From: Varroa destructor
Taxonomy: Eukaryota; Arthropoda; Arachnida; Mesostigmata; Varroidae
DNA: 64,000 nucleotides
NCBI RefSeq assembly: GCF_002443255.2
Contig: NW_019211458.1
Span: 11,678,402-11,742,401, forward strand
Direction: 5' to 3'
Every line of letters starts with the position of its first letter. Positions within the stretch are counted from its first letter, which is position 1. A model generated the notes under the pieces. It saw nothing but the letters and a program-made list of their open reading frames with translations. It did not search any database and was not told where the DNA came from. The position numbers and the translations under genes were made by a program. This document shows, in pieces, positions 39,601 to 52,900 of this stretch.

Positions 39601-42600
39601 TGATCTCATCACATGGTTAGTCACCCATGGTGTTGGCTTTTTTCATACATTGGGTCGCAAGCCTAACCTTAGCAGGTTCTTAGACCTCCTATCTCTCAGA
39701 GTGTTTTTAATAGGATCAATGTCGATAACTTTCGAAGCTAAACCTATTTTATTTTGTTGTTCTTCACTACCAGGCTTGTTAAACAAGCCGGTAATTTTAA
39801 TAGTTGATGCTTTCAATCATCTTTTTCTTTTTGGATAGGTACGAGGCTACGATTCTTGTTGCCTGTTACTTCATTTATGCCATATTCATGTCGTTTGACG
39901 CTAAACTCGAAGCGTTTTTTGTCAAGAGGTTTTCGTTCCTGCAAGACCGTGTCGACTACCCAGAAGGAATGTTTCCTGCCCAGGCAACAACGCAGGACGC
40001 AAGTGCTCCTGTTCCAACGACCATTTCGACGAAGGAGTTCGATTCGGCTCCTCAAGGTAAACCGCATTGCTGGAAGGGGGCTGAAAGTAGATGTCATTTG
40101 TTCTGGCAACCGTCAGTTTCCCCAGGCAGGTAAGTGCTTCGGCCCGCTTTCAGCAGTACCGCATATGCGTGCATGCTACCTTACATTGCATAATAATAAA
40201 GTAAGGCTCGTCAAACGACAATACACGGTTCTACACAGAAATAAGCTTTTGTCGGAACAACAACTGCTATGCGTACTAACTATTACAAAAGAGTTTAAAG
40301 ACTGCATGTTTTGCGATAAAATAACTTTTAGTGCGATTGCTTGAACCATAAACGGTAACTTAGTTGATAATAAAATATAAAATTTCGGACTCCAGACCGA
40401 CAACTGAATTTCGATAGAGTTATAGAAATGAAGGCCGTTAACAAAGAGCATACAATTTACATAGTATGAGCTTATGATACTTAGTTACGGTCTATTTGAA
40501 GTAAAATTAACAGATCGACAAACGCCAAGACCTTTACGACAAAACAAAATTCGTCTTACAGTAAGCAAGATGCATATCGAACTTTAAACTCCAGTTGATA
40601 ATCCGGTTGTTGTCAATTCAGCTTCCTTAGAAATAGGGGAAGCTATTTCTCGTTGGGGGAAGTATCAATCAGTTGGCAGTCGACACATTTTGTAGTAATG
40701 ACTACACTTACTAACTTGAACCATAAATAAAATAAACATAATTGATATGAATCCTGTGAAATTGAGAACATCTCTGACAAAAAAAACTTAGACTTTAAAC
40801 TAGGTGTTATTCATGTTTATAGTTTTTGAGTTTTACGTCCGGTATCGCCGTAAGGCAGTTCGTTTTGTGCTGCCGAATCACAGAGGCGTTATTCATCTAG
40901 CGCGTAATGGTCTTGCAATCAGTCGTCAAGAGCAACATTTTCGTAGCACCGTTAATTTTCACGAAACATAACCATCTTCACACGAAACCGTTCCAATTCT
41001 GCGACTTAGAAAATCTATATTCCTGCCTATGTCTTCAGCAGCTTTGTGAATCATATATCTCTTATATGAGTTAAATATATTGATTTAGTGTTCGCAGACT
41101 TCTTACGAGAACGATCATCATCTTCTGGTTTCACCCAACTGTGGCCTGTTTGTTCACTCAGTGTCGGATCAAATAAACTCCATATGGAAATCGGCAAATA
41201 TTTAGAAGCCGCAGCCGCTCAGCTGCTAGCATCAGTGTTTAGTGGCATCTCCCTTTGAAACGATAAGTGCCGTCACTGTTTAGAGTATGATTCTTGTACA
41301 GGTTTGAGCTGTGAGGGGATTCTGGTGCCATACATCGTTGATTCTTTCACAAACACCTGGAACTTACTGCTCATTCCAAATCCGACGATTCTATGGTTTA
41401 TCAGACTTCTTTGCGGAGTTAACGTTTATAGGACTAGCAGACCATGGCAACACCTGAATGTCAGTGACAGCAAGTAGCCTAAAGGTAATCCGAGCTCTGT
41501 GGTATGCTCCATCATGCATTGGCACGTAGCCACCTTCAGGGAACCATTCCTGTATCGGATTTTCTGTGCGAAATGCATCATTCCAGTGCATCTGCAACAA
41601 ACCATAAGCCACAACTTCTGACGGATATTTGAATTTCGGCAACGCAGTTTTTGGAACATCGGTTCCTCAACATGTCTGACGGCACGGTGGGCGTTCGTCT
41701 GGAACAGACTTCTTCCCGATCCTCAGCGGTTCAGTCTTTGACTAGGCTTTCGGAGTTCGTAAATGATCACACAGTCTCACTTTGCGAACGCAAACGCAAA
41801 ATCACCACCATCTCGTTGTTGAGCGCCGGCTGTACGCAGTACCAAACGTGAAGGCTGTCTTAACTGAAGTCCGATTACAGCGAGGCAATCGCCGAAAAGC
41901 GACATATCAGGTTTACGACTCACATCGTTTGCTCGCATTTTGAACGCATGTTTGCCGATGTTTCTGTCGACATGGGGCGCGCCAATATGGGGTAGAATAA
42001 TGCCGTTTACTAAAGCCAATACCCTTTTAAAGAATAGCTCGCTTTAGTGCTGTGCGATTGGGTTTGAAAGATGAAGTTATAGTTGACCACCAATCGCCTG
42101 TCTAGGCAGTATTTGAGTTTCTACATAGGCGATACGCTCGGCAATGAGTCTCACCTCCGCTTTAATGTGAGAATGCACAGACGGCAGTTACAAGATTACG
42201 TATTCAAAATTTTCGAAACGAAAATAATAGTAAGATAATAACTATGTTTTCGATAACGGGCTTATGTTGTTCTTGGCTGGCTGTTGTGGTCGCGCTGTTG
42301 GTAAACGGTTGCCGTTAGTTGAGTGCCTTACGTTTATCTGGATTTCAATCATTCAGCCTCTGTCTAAGTCAGTATCGATATATAGAATTGGTCGGCTACG
42401 ATCGAATATAAGGGGTTTTGAATCAAACAAATCGACTCAACAGGGAGTGTCAGTGTCGTGCACGTGAAGGTCTGAATCAACAAAAGGTGACTTGGTCTAA
42501 ATCAAGTCCAATTGGAATACGAATTCAGGGGCACCGTGGATGATCGTAGTGAAGCTTTTTTTTAGGGTGAAAACTAAGAGAAGCTATGTAAACGTTGCGG

Positions 42601-45600
42601 CTGTCGTATCTCTAATGCGGGTGCTTTGTTAGTCAATAACAATAGTCTATTTTATTGGTCTATTTTATTTATTTAGTTTATTACTGTAACGGCAGAAAAA
42701 CTGCTGCTAGCAAATGCGTGGGCTAACGTGCGAACTCGTGCAATGTGGCCCCAGAATTCAGTATTTACTGGCGTTTGAGTTTGATACACGTCACTCGGTA
42801 TAGTTCTTTAGAAACTGAGGCCTTCCTATGGCACTAATCCATAGTAACGCGACTTTATCATAAGCGGCGTCTATCTTACGTAGAAGCTGACGTTCGGAGT
42901 TGCTGCTATAAGGTAAATGTTTAATTTCTCTAGTTTTTAAAACTTGCTATTGTCTTCGTTACTGAAGACGTTTGCTAGTATTAGCGCTTGGAAGCGTACG
43001 GTTTTTACTTCATAAAGTGAGCCTAATATTACGGTTAGAAGATTGGCTTGTACTAAAAAAAGACTAGGTCTGTTGCAAGAGTGGGCGGCTCGTGTTTGAA
43101 CCCACTGATACTTTTGTATTGTTACAGTTTATTATAATATTAGATTTATAATTATTATAGCCGCGTTGATGCTGTTGCAATTGTTGATACTATGGCCTCT
43201 ACTATTTTGCTTCTGGTTGCTATAAATGTACGCTATTTTTCATTGCCCGTAACCTATTTTACGCACCTAAATAAATTGGGCCGTCCTTCAATAATTTATT
43301 ACGAACGATACTTCAAACCTTTTCGTCGCTGAAGGCAGAATTTCAAAAAAACACTAATTAGATAAGAACACGTCTGTCATAACCGCTGTAAACATATTAC
43401 TCTATGTATATGAGAATATGAAAAAATAGGCTTACGGAATAATTATAAGGATGGTTGTTGCAGATTTGTAATTTTTTCATGGGCATAACCTCAACCTCTC
43501 ACGTATTTAAGATATGTGTTGTCACGCTGTGCCAAATCAAGTGGCAAGTGAAATCCTCAAAACTGCATGTATCAAGCAGTAGAAATGCAGTTTTGGATCA
43601 TTCAAATGTATTTTACTTGTTGGTATTTATTTTATCAAGTTCGATTCGTTGACCATGGCCATATTTCTATCTGGCAGGTTCCCTAAGGGTAACCGAGCGG
43701 AGGCTATCGTTGAACCCTTACCGCAAATCGATCGTGGAGCTTCCTCCATCTGTTCGGGTCCTCCTCGAGGGTCAACGCCGACGTATGTCGCTGATTTCCC
43801 TAAAACGAAGCAGCGGTAAGCTTCCTGATACTTTTCCAAAGATAGAGTTCAGCAAGGTTTCCGGTACAAAAGCAGGATCTTCTAGAAACGTATCTGTTCT
43901 TGTCAAATAATATCAGATGTCAGACAACAGAATCTTTTAAACAGACGATGCATTGCAATAACATAACTGCGTAAATAAGAGGCGTTTATCAATGATGGTT
44001 TTCTGAGTTAATGCTCATGATGCCAACGAATTCAGTGTGATAGATGTGTGCAGATTCCAATAGAAGCACTTCTTGTATAATTAAGATTGGCTAGATTTAA
44101 TAATGTCGTGTTCGAAAACCAAGTGTTTTGTGCAACTAACGATCTCTTTGATATCTGTATTATACAGAGGCAAGTGTAAGTATGTGGTAATTTGTATAAT
44201 TCACTCTATTTCCACAGACTTCGATGGCAAACACAAAGATTCTGTTGATCCTTTGACAGCTTTCAAGCGATCATGGGAACGAACTTCTATCAGGATGTAT
44301 AACTGCAGTGCTATACGCCAGCCGAGTTACTTGAATAGAATTGATTCATCGATAATCATGCCTGACCTGTATGGCCAAACTGAACATGTCATGTCGATGG
44401 CGTAAAAGATCTGCATATATGATATATACCGATAATTTGTGTTGTCAAAAGTATCCAAAATGAGTACGGTGACAATTGATTACTACGAAGTAAGTTAACA
44501 AGAGGCTCAAAACTATTATCTAATTATAATTTGCTCTACTAACAATGTTGCGTTTTTTTCGACTTATTTTTTCACCAATGCACAGTCGTCAACGAGCAGA
44601 TTATTGCTAATGAAATCATGAAGAATCAGGTGATGGCCGCTGTAGCAGGTGAGACAGCAGATCGAGCGTATAGTTTTGATTTCATTAAAAAAAAACCACC
44701 CATTGCGTAGAAACCTAAATGAAGCGACTCGTAAATGTTACTTTGGAACTTCCTATACTTTACCACTGTACTAACTGAAAATAACTGCTATTACTACTTA
44801 ATATTTTATTATCTCTGAAATTGCTTATTGCATGTGAACTGGGTACATGCAAGCGGCTATAAAGAATTAATTTGACATTTTACCGATAGCCTCGAGCCGT
44901 GGATCTGAGGGTTCATTGGACGTCGATCTCAAGTCACCTCTGAAGCCGCCCCGCAATCATTTCCTAAAGATCTTTTGGCTGTTCTACTTGCCATTTACGA
45001 TGCTTTTTCATCTGACGATTCCCAACTGCCAACGGAAAAAATGTCGCAAATGGTTCCTTGCAACATTTATTATGAGTACATTCTATATCACACTGGCATC
45101 TTATCTACTCGTCTGGATGATCACTATCATCGGTACGTAAATTAGTTTAAGTGGCTGTATCATCCCTCCATCCATCCATCCATCCAATTCGATGCTGCGG
45201 TTATAAATTGATTCAATTTTGTATTGTTCTCTACAAGTCGCAACCAAAACGGTCACAATTGGATTTAAAAATGTAATTTGCTTTTTATGGTGCAAGAACC
45301 TCCTGTGCCAAACCGCAATCTGTTTGACTGTAACTATAAGTACTATCGCTAGTTTCTCAAACGTTTCCTTTTACAGACTCATTGTTTGTTTGCTTAGTAC
45401 GATTCCAAAATGTTCGGTCTATGGATCTAAACGTCCGTTTTTCCCTCATTGTGCAATGAGCGGTACGATTTTACCGTGAGTTCAGGTTTTAAGGACAACA
45501 AAAACTCTCATTACCGAGAGCGATGAATTTGGCCGTTTGTAAAGTCTTTTTAGCAGTTCACCTATGCGTTTCATTACCACTGAGTTTCACACCATCGTAA

Positions 45601-46809
45601 TTCTGCATTCAATTATAAAAATAAAAACTGCTTCTTAAGGATTGTTTATTTTGATCAAATACGGTTAGAATAGGCGAGTTTTATGATAGAGATATAGGAT
45701 TAGAAAAAACCTATATGAAGAAATTAAAAGCAGAGGTAGGACGGGAAGAGTTTTATACGCTGGAAGGTCATTAAAAAGAACAAGATGTCAATGAGGACCT
45801 ATCTAAAGCCCAGTTGCATCACCTGAACGAAACTATCCAATAAGCATAGATAGATAAGGCAAAGTCGCCTCTCTCTACGCCAAAGAAAGGCCACACACAG
45901 TGAAAGCTGTCAAGCTTGTCCTACAAGAGCTTGAGTAGTATGCATTTTTTTCGACTCTCTTAAATAATGAATACTTAGACACAACCTAAGGGGTTTAACG
46001 ACTAACGAGATTCAAACTATAATCTAAAACTTACTGATGATGTTGTCGTCGTCGATAACAATTATTGGAACCTAAAATACTCTTCTGTGCTAAATTATGA
46101 TTATAGGTTTCACGCTAAGCATCTCGGACACGGTTATGGGTTTAACCTTTCTATCAATCGGCGTAACCCTACCAGACATCGTCTCGAGTTTGCTTGTTGT
46201 CAGGAAAGGATTTGGTGACATGGCTGTGTGCAACGCCCTCGGGTCGAACATTTTTGAAATCCTCGTCGGTCTGGGCCTGCCATGGCTAATTAAAACGGCA
46301 GTTATTGAACCCGGAATACCTATACTTGTCGAAAGCAAAGGTCTGTTTGACGTATAAAAAATTCTGGAATATATTTTACAAAATCAGTATCACCCCTATG
46401 CCTGTTGTGCAATTACTTAGAACTTTGTGGCGATAGATGTCAGTTAGTTTTCTGTAGATATTAATGAGATTACAAAAAAATGACAGCACTTAACAAGCAG
46501 GCCACTTGTTTATTATGTGGATATGCATATCGATTTGCAATCGTTACAAATGGCCGCTAAAAAAGCGGGTTCTTACTTGAATTTGCTTTATGCTGCATAC
46601 ACATTTCAGGAATGATGTATTCGACTATTTCGCTATTGCTGACATTATTCTTTTTGATCGCACTAACACACTGGAATCGCTGGCGGATGAGCAGACTCTA
46701 TGGAGCTATCCTGATGACGTGGTATATCGCCTTCCTAATACTTTCAACTCTCTACGAGCTTGGGATTTTTGGTAACCCTAGACAACCGATGTGCTCAAGC
46801 AATTACTAG
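33650..46809 (+). CDS. K+-dependent Na+/Ca2+ exchanger, SLC24 (NCKX3/4/5-like); first exon missing
   Basis: NCKX proteins are multi-pass antiporters exchanging Na+ for Ca2+ and K+. Exons are 33650-33840, 35706-35819, 36153-36239, 39515-39615, 39839-40056, 43678-43815, 44218-44307, 44586-44648, 44890-45132, 46107-46340 and 46610-46809. All join in phase to give 559 residues plus an unseen start. The first exon begins in phase 1 (one base needed upstream). It holds [11 protein letters not shown] and the first membrane segment ([19 protein letters not shown]). Exons 2-3 carry the alpha-1 repeat ([35 protein letters not shown]). The 39.5-40.1 kb exons give [10 protein letters not shown] and two more segments. 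The 43.7-44.6 kb exons form the cytoplasmic loop. Alpha-2 is [15 protein letters not shown] and [20 protein letters not shown], and the C-terminus has [10 protein letters not shown], as in NCKX5. The alpha-1 acidic residue of GSSAPE is Ala, and the Asp of GSN(I/V)FD is Glu. The 44307 donor (TGCA/GTGCTA) is weak and least certain. Confidence 0.9.
34931..34952. repeat. (GT)11 microsatellite
   Basis: This dinucleotide repeat is read directly inside an exchanger intron. Confidence 0.9.
36300..39500 (+). other. 3.3-kb intron of the exchanger gene
   Basis: The protein reads straight across this intron (LFAGK joined to [12 protein letters not shown]), matching the family, so no exon is missing here. 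I see no other conserved coding sequence. Several short ORFs have random-looking composition. Confidence 0.6.
41390..42030 (-). other. antisense frame cluster inside an exchanger intron
   Basis: Two long minus-strand frames lie head to tail. The first, 42030-41777, includes [17 protein letters not shown] and [14 protein letters not shown]. The second, 41642-41391, includes [20 protein letters not shown] and [20 protein letters not shown]. Stops separate them. Local GC is higher than in the surrounding intron. The composition and residue mix look protein-like. ILPHIGAP faintly recalls the C-terminal ILPHIGS of 2-hydroxyacid dehydrogenases, but the rest does not follow. It could be a decayed retrogene, a transposon remnant or chance. 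Confidence 0.25.
45167..45185. repeat. (CATC)n short tandem repeat
   Basis: About four and a half CATC/CCAT units lie directly after the donor at 45133 in an exchanger intron. Confidence 0.85.
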
Positions 46810-48708
46810 TTCTGTGAATTCTGAGTACTTTCAATCGCTGAACATTTATCGTTAGCGATGGTCCTTACGACAAACGGTATGCGTTGCTGAGGGTTTCCTT
46901 TTATGTGTTCGACGGTCAATTGAAACGCAAATGAATTCTGAGCACAACTTTACAGGCAGAATTGCGGATTAGTATCTTACCTATGTCGCTGTCATATGTA
47001 GAGGATGATGTCTAGTAACCATTATGGTCAGTAGACCAAAAAAGCATTCTCACAGCTTATAAAGTAATTGTCTTCAAGAGTTCGAAACATTTCAATATGG
47101 GAACATATATTTGAGAAATAAGTATAACAGGAACTACGTTTGTGGGTTTTTTATCTACAGAATTCGTAATTTTTAGCCAACGCACATTCTTTAGTAATAC
47201 TGGGATAACTAAGAATATCTTTAAGAACAAGCATTGGCCCACATGCTGTGAACTTCATACGGCCTTTATCAGGATCGTCATCATGGTAATGAAATTAATT
47301 GTGCTAGTGTTCTCTCGTAAATAGAATCCAGTGACTCTCTGAAAGATAGACAATCAGTTACTCATGTCAAAAAACGATTCGATATCTAGCGATGACAAGT
47401 TGGTCCCTTGTCTAGCCATAATGAAAAGTGTGGACAAAGCAGATAGAATTTAGCTGACTGAAATTAGCAATTTAGTTCTAAGGTAAAAGTTCATCATTAA
47501 CATTATTGGGAGTACAATAAAATATAAATCAACTGCCGCTTAATGGATATGTTTGATACACTGATGTAGTAATTATTTCTGTTTTTTACATTTCTTCACG
47601 CCGAACTTATTCATATTTCAAAAAATCGAGTATCGATTTTGGCTTACTTTAGAGGCCGACCGATTCTTGAGAACCTAGTTCTATCAAATTACATTGTTAA
47701 AAGACTGATTGAATCCAGAAAAATCATCTGAAGTAGTATGCATACGAGTGTGAAAGTTTCTGAAAGAGAGAAAACAGTGTGGGTTCTGTTGTTACGTGGT
47801 AGTAAGGTCCGGTCACGTGTCGTCATCAGCATCATCATAGAGCTCGTGTCAGGGAGTTACGCGATTGTCAGTTGAAACGAGATGGCGCCATAGTATATCC
47901 CGCGTGGTTTGCCAAGGCAGATTAGGGCGTATCCGTGATGTGTAGTTTGCTGATCGAAACGTATCTTGAAAGAGTTTACGGAAATGGAAAAGATATTCCA
48001 GGTTAACTGGCTAGTACAGACATTTTATACTGCTGTGTGCAATTTCTATAGTATTCTAATTAAACAATTTTAATTTAGAAAAATGCTTCTTAAGCTCGCC
48101 ATCGCATATTTGTTACCAGCGGCGAAAACTCGTTAACATCTGATACCGGAATCTGTCTTGATCCTTGTAACTAAAACAGAATTAACGGAATATCATCAAA
48201 ATATATTGACTAATTTATATAGTATAATTCATAAGACGTATTTTGTGTGTTTCTAAAAAATCATATTTGCTAGTAAAATCTGATGCGATGTAAAAGGCAC
48301 GAAACCATTCCTTCATTATGTTACTTAATCACTATATTATTATTTATTTATACTCTTGTTCAAATGTAAATCAATAAAACGAGCAGTAGTTTTGTGTTTC
48401 TGTAATACGAAATTTTGGTACACTACTGGCGATCTAAAGACGGGCTTTATCAACGAAATTCAAGATGACGTAGATTCCAAATCGTGTTTGCTCAATGTGG
48501 AAACAAACTCGCCTTCGTTCTCAGTTTGTAAAAAGGCTTTGTCTGAATGCTTCGAGTTTTGCATTGGAGAGCACGGTGCCCAGACAGACACGTTACAGCG
48601 CAATTCTCACGGATACGTTTCCTTTTAGCGTCAACATTGGTGAGAAACGAATTTTTTTTTTTGCGGGAATCAGTCCAAAATACGACGGGAAAATAATAGA
48701 TGACGTTG

Positions 48709-48716
48709 TCTGTCTG

Positions 48717-48771
<55 letters not shown>
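48709..48771. repeat. compound (CT)n(TA)n microsatellite
   Basis: A TC-rich dinucleotide tract runs directly into about ten TA units. It is read directly. Confidence 0.9.
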
Positions 48772-49697
48772 GCATTCTTCTTTTATCATTTTGAACCATT
48801 TAAAAATATCTGTCCTTCTCCAATGTTTTTTCCATATTAGACCTAAATCATGGAAATAATAGCTCTGTAAATTAGGACATAACTGGGCGAACCTAAAAAT
48901 TCATATCGCTTTGTGCTTGACCTACCTCGTCACTCAAGGTCGTGGCCATCGGTTAGCTTTGTGGTATCCAACTACTTCTAGCACATACTTAGTTGCTTAA
49001 ACCTATTGGTAAAGGTTTACCATACACGTTAGGTATGACATGTTTACGAGTTTTCGAAAATTCTTTAATACACAGCTTGGACACTCGTCAGTCTCTAATA
49101 CTAATGCTAGAAGATCACTTATCACAACACGGGCACTCGATAGTATATCGTACGTTAAACTTCGCTGATCAGGATCTATAAATATCAAAGGACATCAGGT
49201 TCGGCTTTACCGTTTTTTTTGTAAGCACGGGAAATACTTAATTGGGTTTTTCCCTAACTATTTATTGAGAAACTTTTATGAGGTTTACTTTATCCTAATA
49301 CTTATTTGTGGTTAGCTACAATTAATACATGGACTTGGAACTGGAAGGTAAAAACTCAGTTAGCCCGCACATTCTGTCCTTATTTAATTTAATATATTTG
49401 TTATTTTTTTATGATATAATTATCACTTTTGTGGTGTCCAGACTAAAATTAATTAGATAATTCTGCTTTGGCTTCGTCCGTTCGTATGTGGCCCTAAAAA
49501 ATTTTATCGAGCCAAGTGTCAAAAGCATATTTGGAATAAAAACACAAAAGTCTGACCTAAGCAAGGTATTAGATGTTAACGATCAGGTGCTTACATAACG
49601 ACATGATATACTTGACGAGTTAGCCAGATAGACAAAATTTATTTTTAATGAGAGGTGAATGGAACGTCGCTCTGTGAAATAACATATAATCGGCATA

Positions 49698-49843
49698 AGT
49701 GTCCGCGATAGCTGAGTGAGTAACGTAAGTGCCTGCTAATCATACAAAAACGTAGCAATCTAGATTTATTCGCTAAATTTCTTGCTGGAGGCCAAATAAC
49801 CGATTGAATGATTAACAAACATAAAACTCGAAAGGTTGAAACG
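49698..49843 (+). mobile_element. tRNA-derived SINE, copy C
   Basis: GCGATAGCTGAGTGAGTAACG (A box region) and GCCTGCTAATCA are followed by a degraded B box. The family body then follows: GGAGGCC, GATTGAATG and a terminal AACATAAAACTCGAAA, which matches copy A closely at its 3' end. Confidence 0.6.
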
Positions 49844-49879
49844 AAACGTGATGCTATCTATGAGGGACGCAGAAATGTT

Positions 49880-49975
49880 GTAGTAGCGATCTTTGGAGAC
49901 TCGAACCTTTCTGGTGCCACATCTCCCATCAAAAGTACAATTAATTAAAGAACTGGGCTGAGAGAGCTAAAAGAA
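49880..49975 (-). repeat. second tRNA-like element, opposite to SINE copy C
   Basis: On the minus strand TTTTAGCTCTCTCAGCCCAG (A-box-like) is followed by GGGAGATGTGGCACCAG and AAAGGTTCGAGTCTCC (B-box-like). The spacing and GGGA-ATGTGG block parallel the family head, but the SINE body is not evident. It is probably a related 5' fragment. Confidence 0.35.
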
Positions 49976-52900
49976 AAATTACAAATAAATAGTGGTTTGA
50001 TATTAATGTAGAAAGGAAACCAAACGGATCAAAAGTACCCTTCTAAAAAATGAAAGTTGTCTACCTCGCATTTCGTATTTCATAATGTGCTTAGTACGAA
50101 GAAGAATAATCTAGAGGAATTTAGCAGATAGCGATCGCGCGTGTTTAGTGCAAGTCTTTCAAAATGCATCTTTAAATAGGCTTAGAAGGACGTAATGATA
50201 TACGTAACGATAACCTAAGCAAAACAGGTTACAACTTACAAAACATGAAATTCAAATATCGCTTTCTCGAGTCAAAATATACCTTTTAAGTTACAGTTAC
50301 AATATCTACTTTTCTAAAAGAACCTCTTTGAGAATTATATATTTGAATCGGTACTAAAATAGTTTGGACGTCATCAACAAGCTGGCACTTGCATGGCGCC
50401 ATTTACGTGTGTTACTTCTTAGATATTTTGTGGACAAAAAAACTAATTGGGCAAACTCGAACTTATGCAGCTTATTCTGTAGAAGCACGTTATAACGACA
50501 GTTCTATGTGGCACATTTATACACATATAAAAGATACCAGCTGGTAATAATCTGGTGTCAACTTTCATTATGCAACCACAACTAAAAATACGTTACCTGC
50601 ATCATGTCTCAAAATTTAGCCTAACGAGAACGCTATATGGCAGGTAAACTGACCTTGAAACAATTATGATAATGAGGTACTTGCGAGTTGATTGATCTTT
50701 TCGCCCCCCACCTGGCGCACTTTAAATATAGTCACCATTGGCATTTGGGAGACTTTCAGAAGACTTTATGAGAGTGATCGCAATAGCTCGAGACATTGCT
50801 CAAATCAGGAAGATCAAATTTAGCAAGTAATATTAGAAAAAAATGGATGCAAGGTCCTGAAAATCGGCAAAAACACGGAATGCGGATGCATGTATCGAGG
50901 ATGAAAGCAAGGTGTACTAGTCATTGTGCATTTGGGGATTGCCTAGTAGGTTAATTAACGCTGCAGAAATACACATGCTTTAATTCATTTTACCGTTATA
51001 TTTTAAGCCACGACTGTGGCGCGACTCATTGAGCTGATCAAATATTACAACATAATTTTGATCTTCCTTAACAGACACCGTAAATATAGAGAACATCATT
51101 GAATTGTCAAAGTTTTAGCAGCTGTGAGCAGATACGCCAGGTTGTGTGTAGCACCTTCCTCTACTGGTTCATAGAGCCAACAAGGACCCAAGAAGTTCTT
51201 ATCGATCGGATGTAAGTGAAACTGATGTCCGGTTAAAATCTGGGTGAGTTAGTACGATGGCTTGTTCTAAATGTTTCGAGTTTCATGTCAAGCGCCGCCA
51301 TTAGGCATTCCATTAGATGTGTTTGTCTTGCATTCGAACATAGACCGCGACGAATTTCTGAAATTAGCAGACAATTGTGCTACGCATTAAACTATTACGA
51401 GAACACGATAGTGAAACGAAGCTTTGTACTTGGATTCAAAAGTAAACAGAGACGCTTTTGTTTTCTGGCAAGGACCCAGCTCGTCTAGGAAGACGGAATA
51501 CCTAACCACATCACCTAGTTTGATGACTCAATGGTATTTGCCTCTTATCTCTAAACTGTAGTTCTGTTGACTGAAGGTCCCGGCTGTTTGTAGCGAAGGT
51601 GAAGAGCAGACAGTACGTAGGTCACTCAACGGACCTTAAGCGCAAATGCGTCATTCTACCGCACTGGTTTGCATTTAATCGGGTGCCCTATGAAAAAAGA
51701 AGATTGTGACAGTTTGACTGATTAGAGCTTATATTAAACAATAAAACGCCAGTTTTTATTCTGCCAATGAGACTGAGCTTTATGCAGAGCATACTGATAC
51801 AATTTCGATGTTTGCACAATTCCGTAAGCACGCTAAACCTTCACATAATAATTATAATAATAATAGAAGGACAATTCTTAAAAACTTTTAAGTTAATTTT
51901 AAAAAAAACTTTTTTTTATCATTTTATTTGCTGTTATACTCTACGGGATAAATAAGATAAAATTACGGAACATAGTATGTACAACATAGTGGAGTGTGAA
52001 ACATGCGTTTTTTCTTTAAACAAATTACGTCTTCATTTCCGACTATTGCTATGTTTAGAAAACCCTGCGGTCAATCGGCCTTAGTCGATATAACTAATGG
52101 TAGCAGTTTCCGGCCATCAATATCCTCAACTTGGTAGCCGGGATGATGCACTAATAACATGTTTGCTTACTAGTACCTTTAAAGACACGGGATAACGTGC
52201 CATATGCAAAAACTACGTAAAATTCCGAATATTTATTTAAAACCTTTAACTTGAATGTAACTTAATATTTTGTGGCGGCAGTGGAATCATACACAGTTAC
52301 TTCAGAGAACGTTTCAATTTTCAGAGTATTTTCACCACAGTGATAATTTCAATTTGTATGCTCATACGATGGATTTATATATGGCCTTTGTATTTTCTTA
52401 AATGAAAACGTTTTTTAAAAAAAAAATACTAAGTGTAAATATATTTATCTCGACGACTTATTAATTTTGCTCAAAAAAACTGTAGAGCAAGTAGCGTTCT
52501 TGCTATAATAACTCTTTTTGATGATCAACGATTATACTAGTTATATATACTTAATATATGGACCTTGTGGCCTGAGATGCACACGTACATTTTAGACGCT
52601 TATCAACAAGTTTAGACGCTTTCTTATCTTTTATTTGCATCTGCTTCCCACTATATACATATATGCATTGAATGCTACTCCATAGCGTTGCACTTTTTTA
52701 TTTGACCTAGCCTCAAGTAAGTTCAAATCTACTCGGCAACTGCTTTGCTGCACTATTCTTTTTACCCCGCTGCAATGATTTTTTATTATTACTCCGTCCG
52801 TTATCTACTTGTAGTTCTTCCACGACGCGCTTTCATTTAAGCCATTGTCTTGTTCTATCCTTGCTACCTTGGCTACCTTCCTTTCTCTTTCTATCACCAG

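Noticed and set aside
43070..43106. A B-box-like sequence (GTGTTTGAACCC) suggesting another tRNA-derived element.
   Set aside because: No A box at proper spacing and no SINE body blocks follow.
45640..45960. Purine-rich stretch in an exchanger intron that looked like a possible transposon coding remnant.
   Set aside because: No open frame of useful length and no recognisable transposase or reverse-transcriptase motif.
48356..48628. Plus-strand 90-codon frame upstream of the CT/TA microsatellite.
   Set aside because: No family resemblance or splice partner; composition is compatible with chance.
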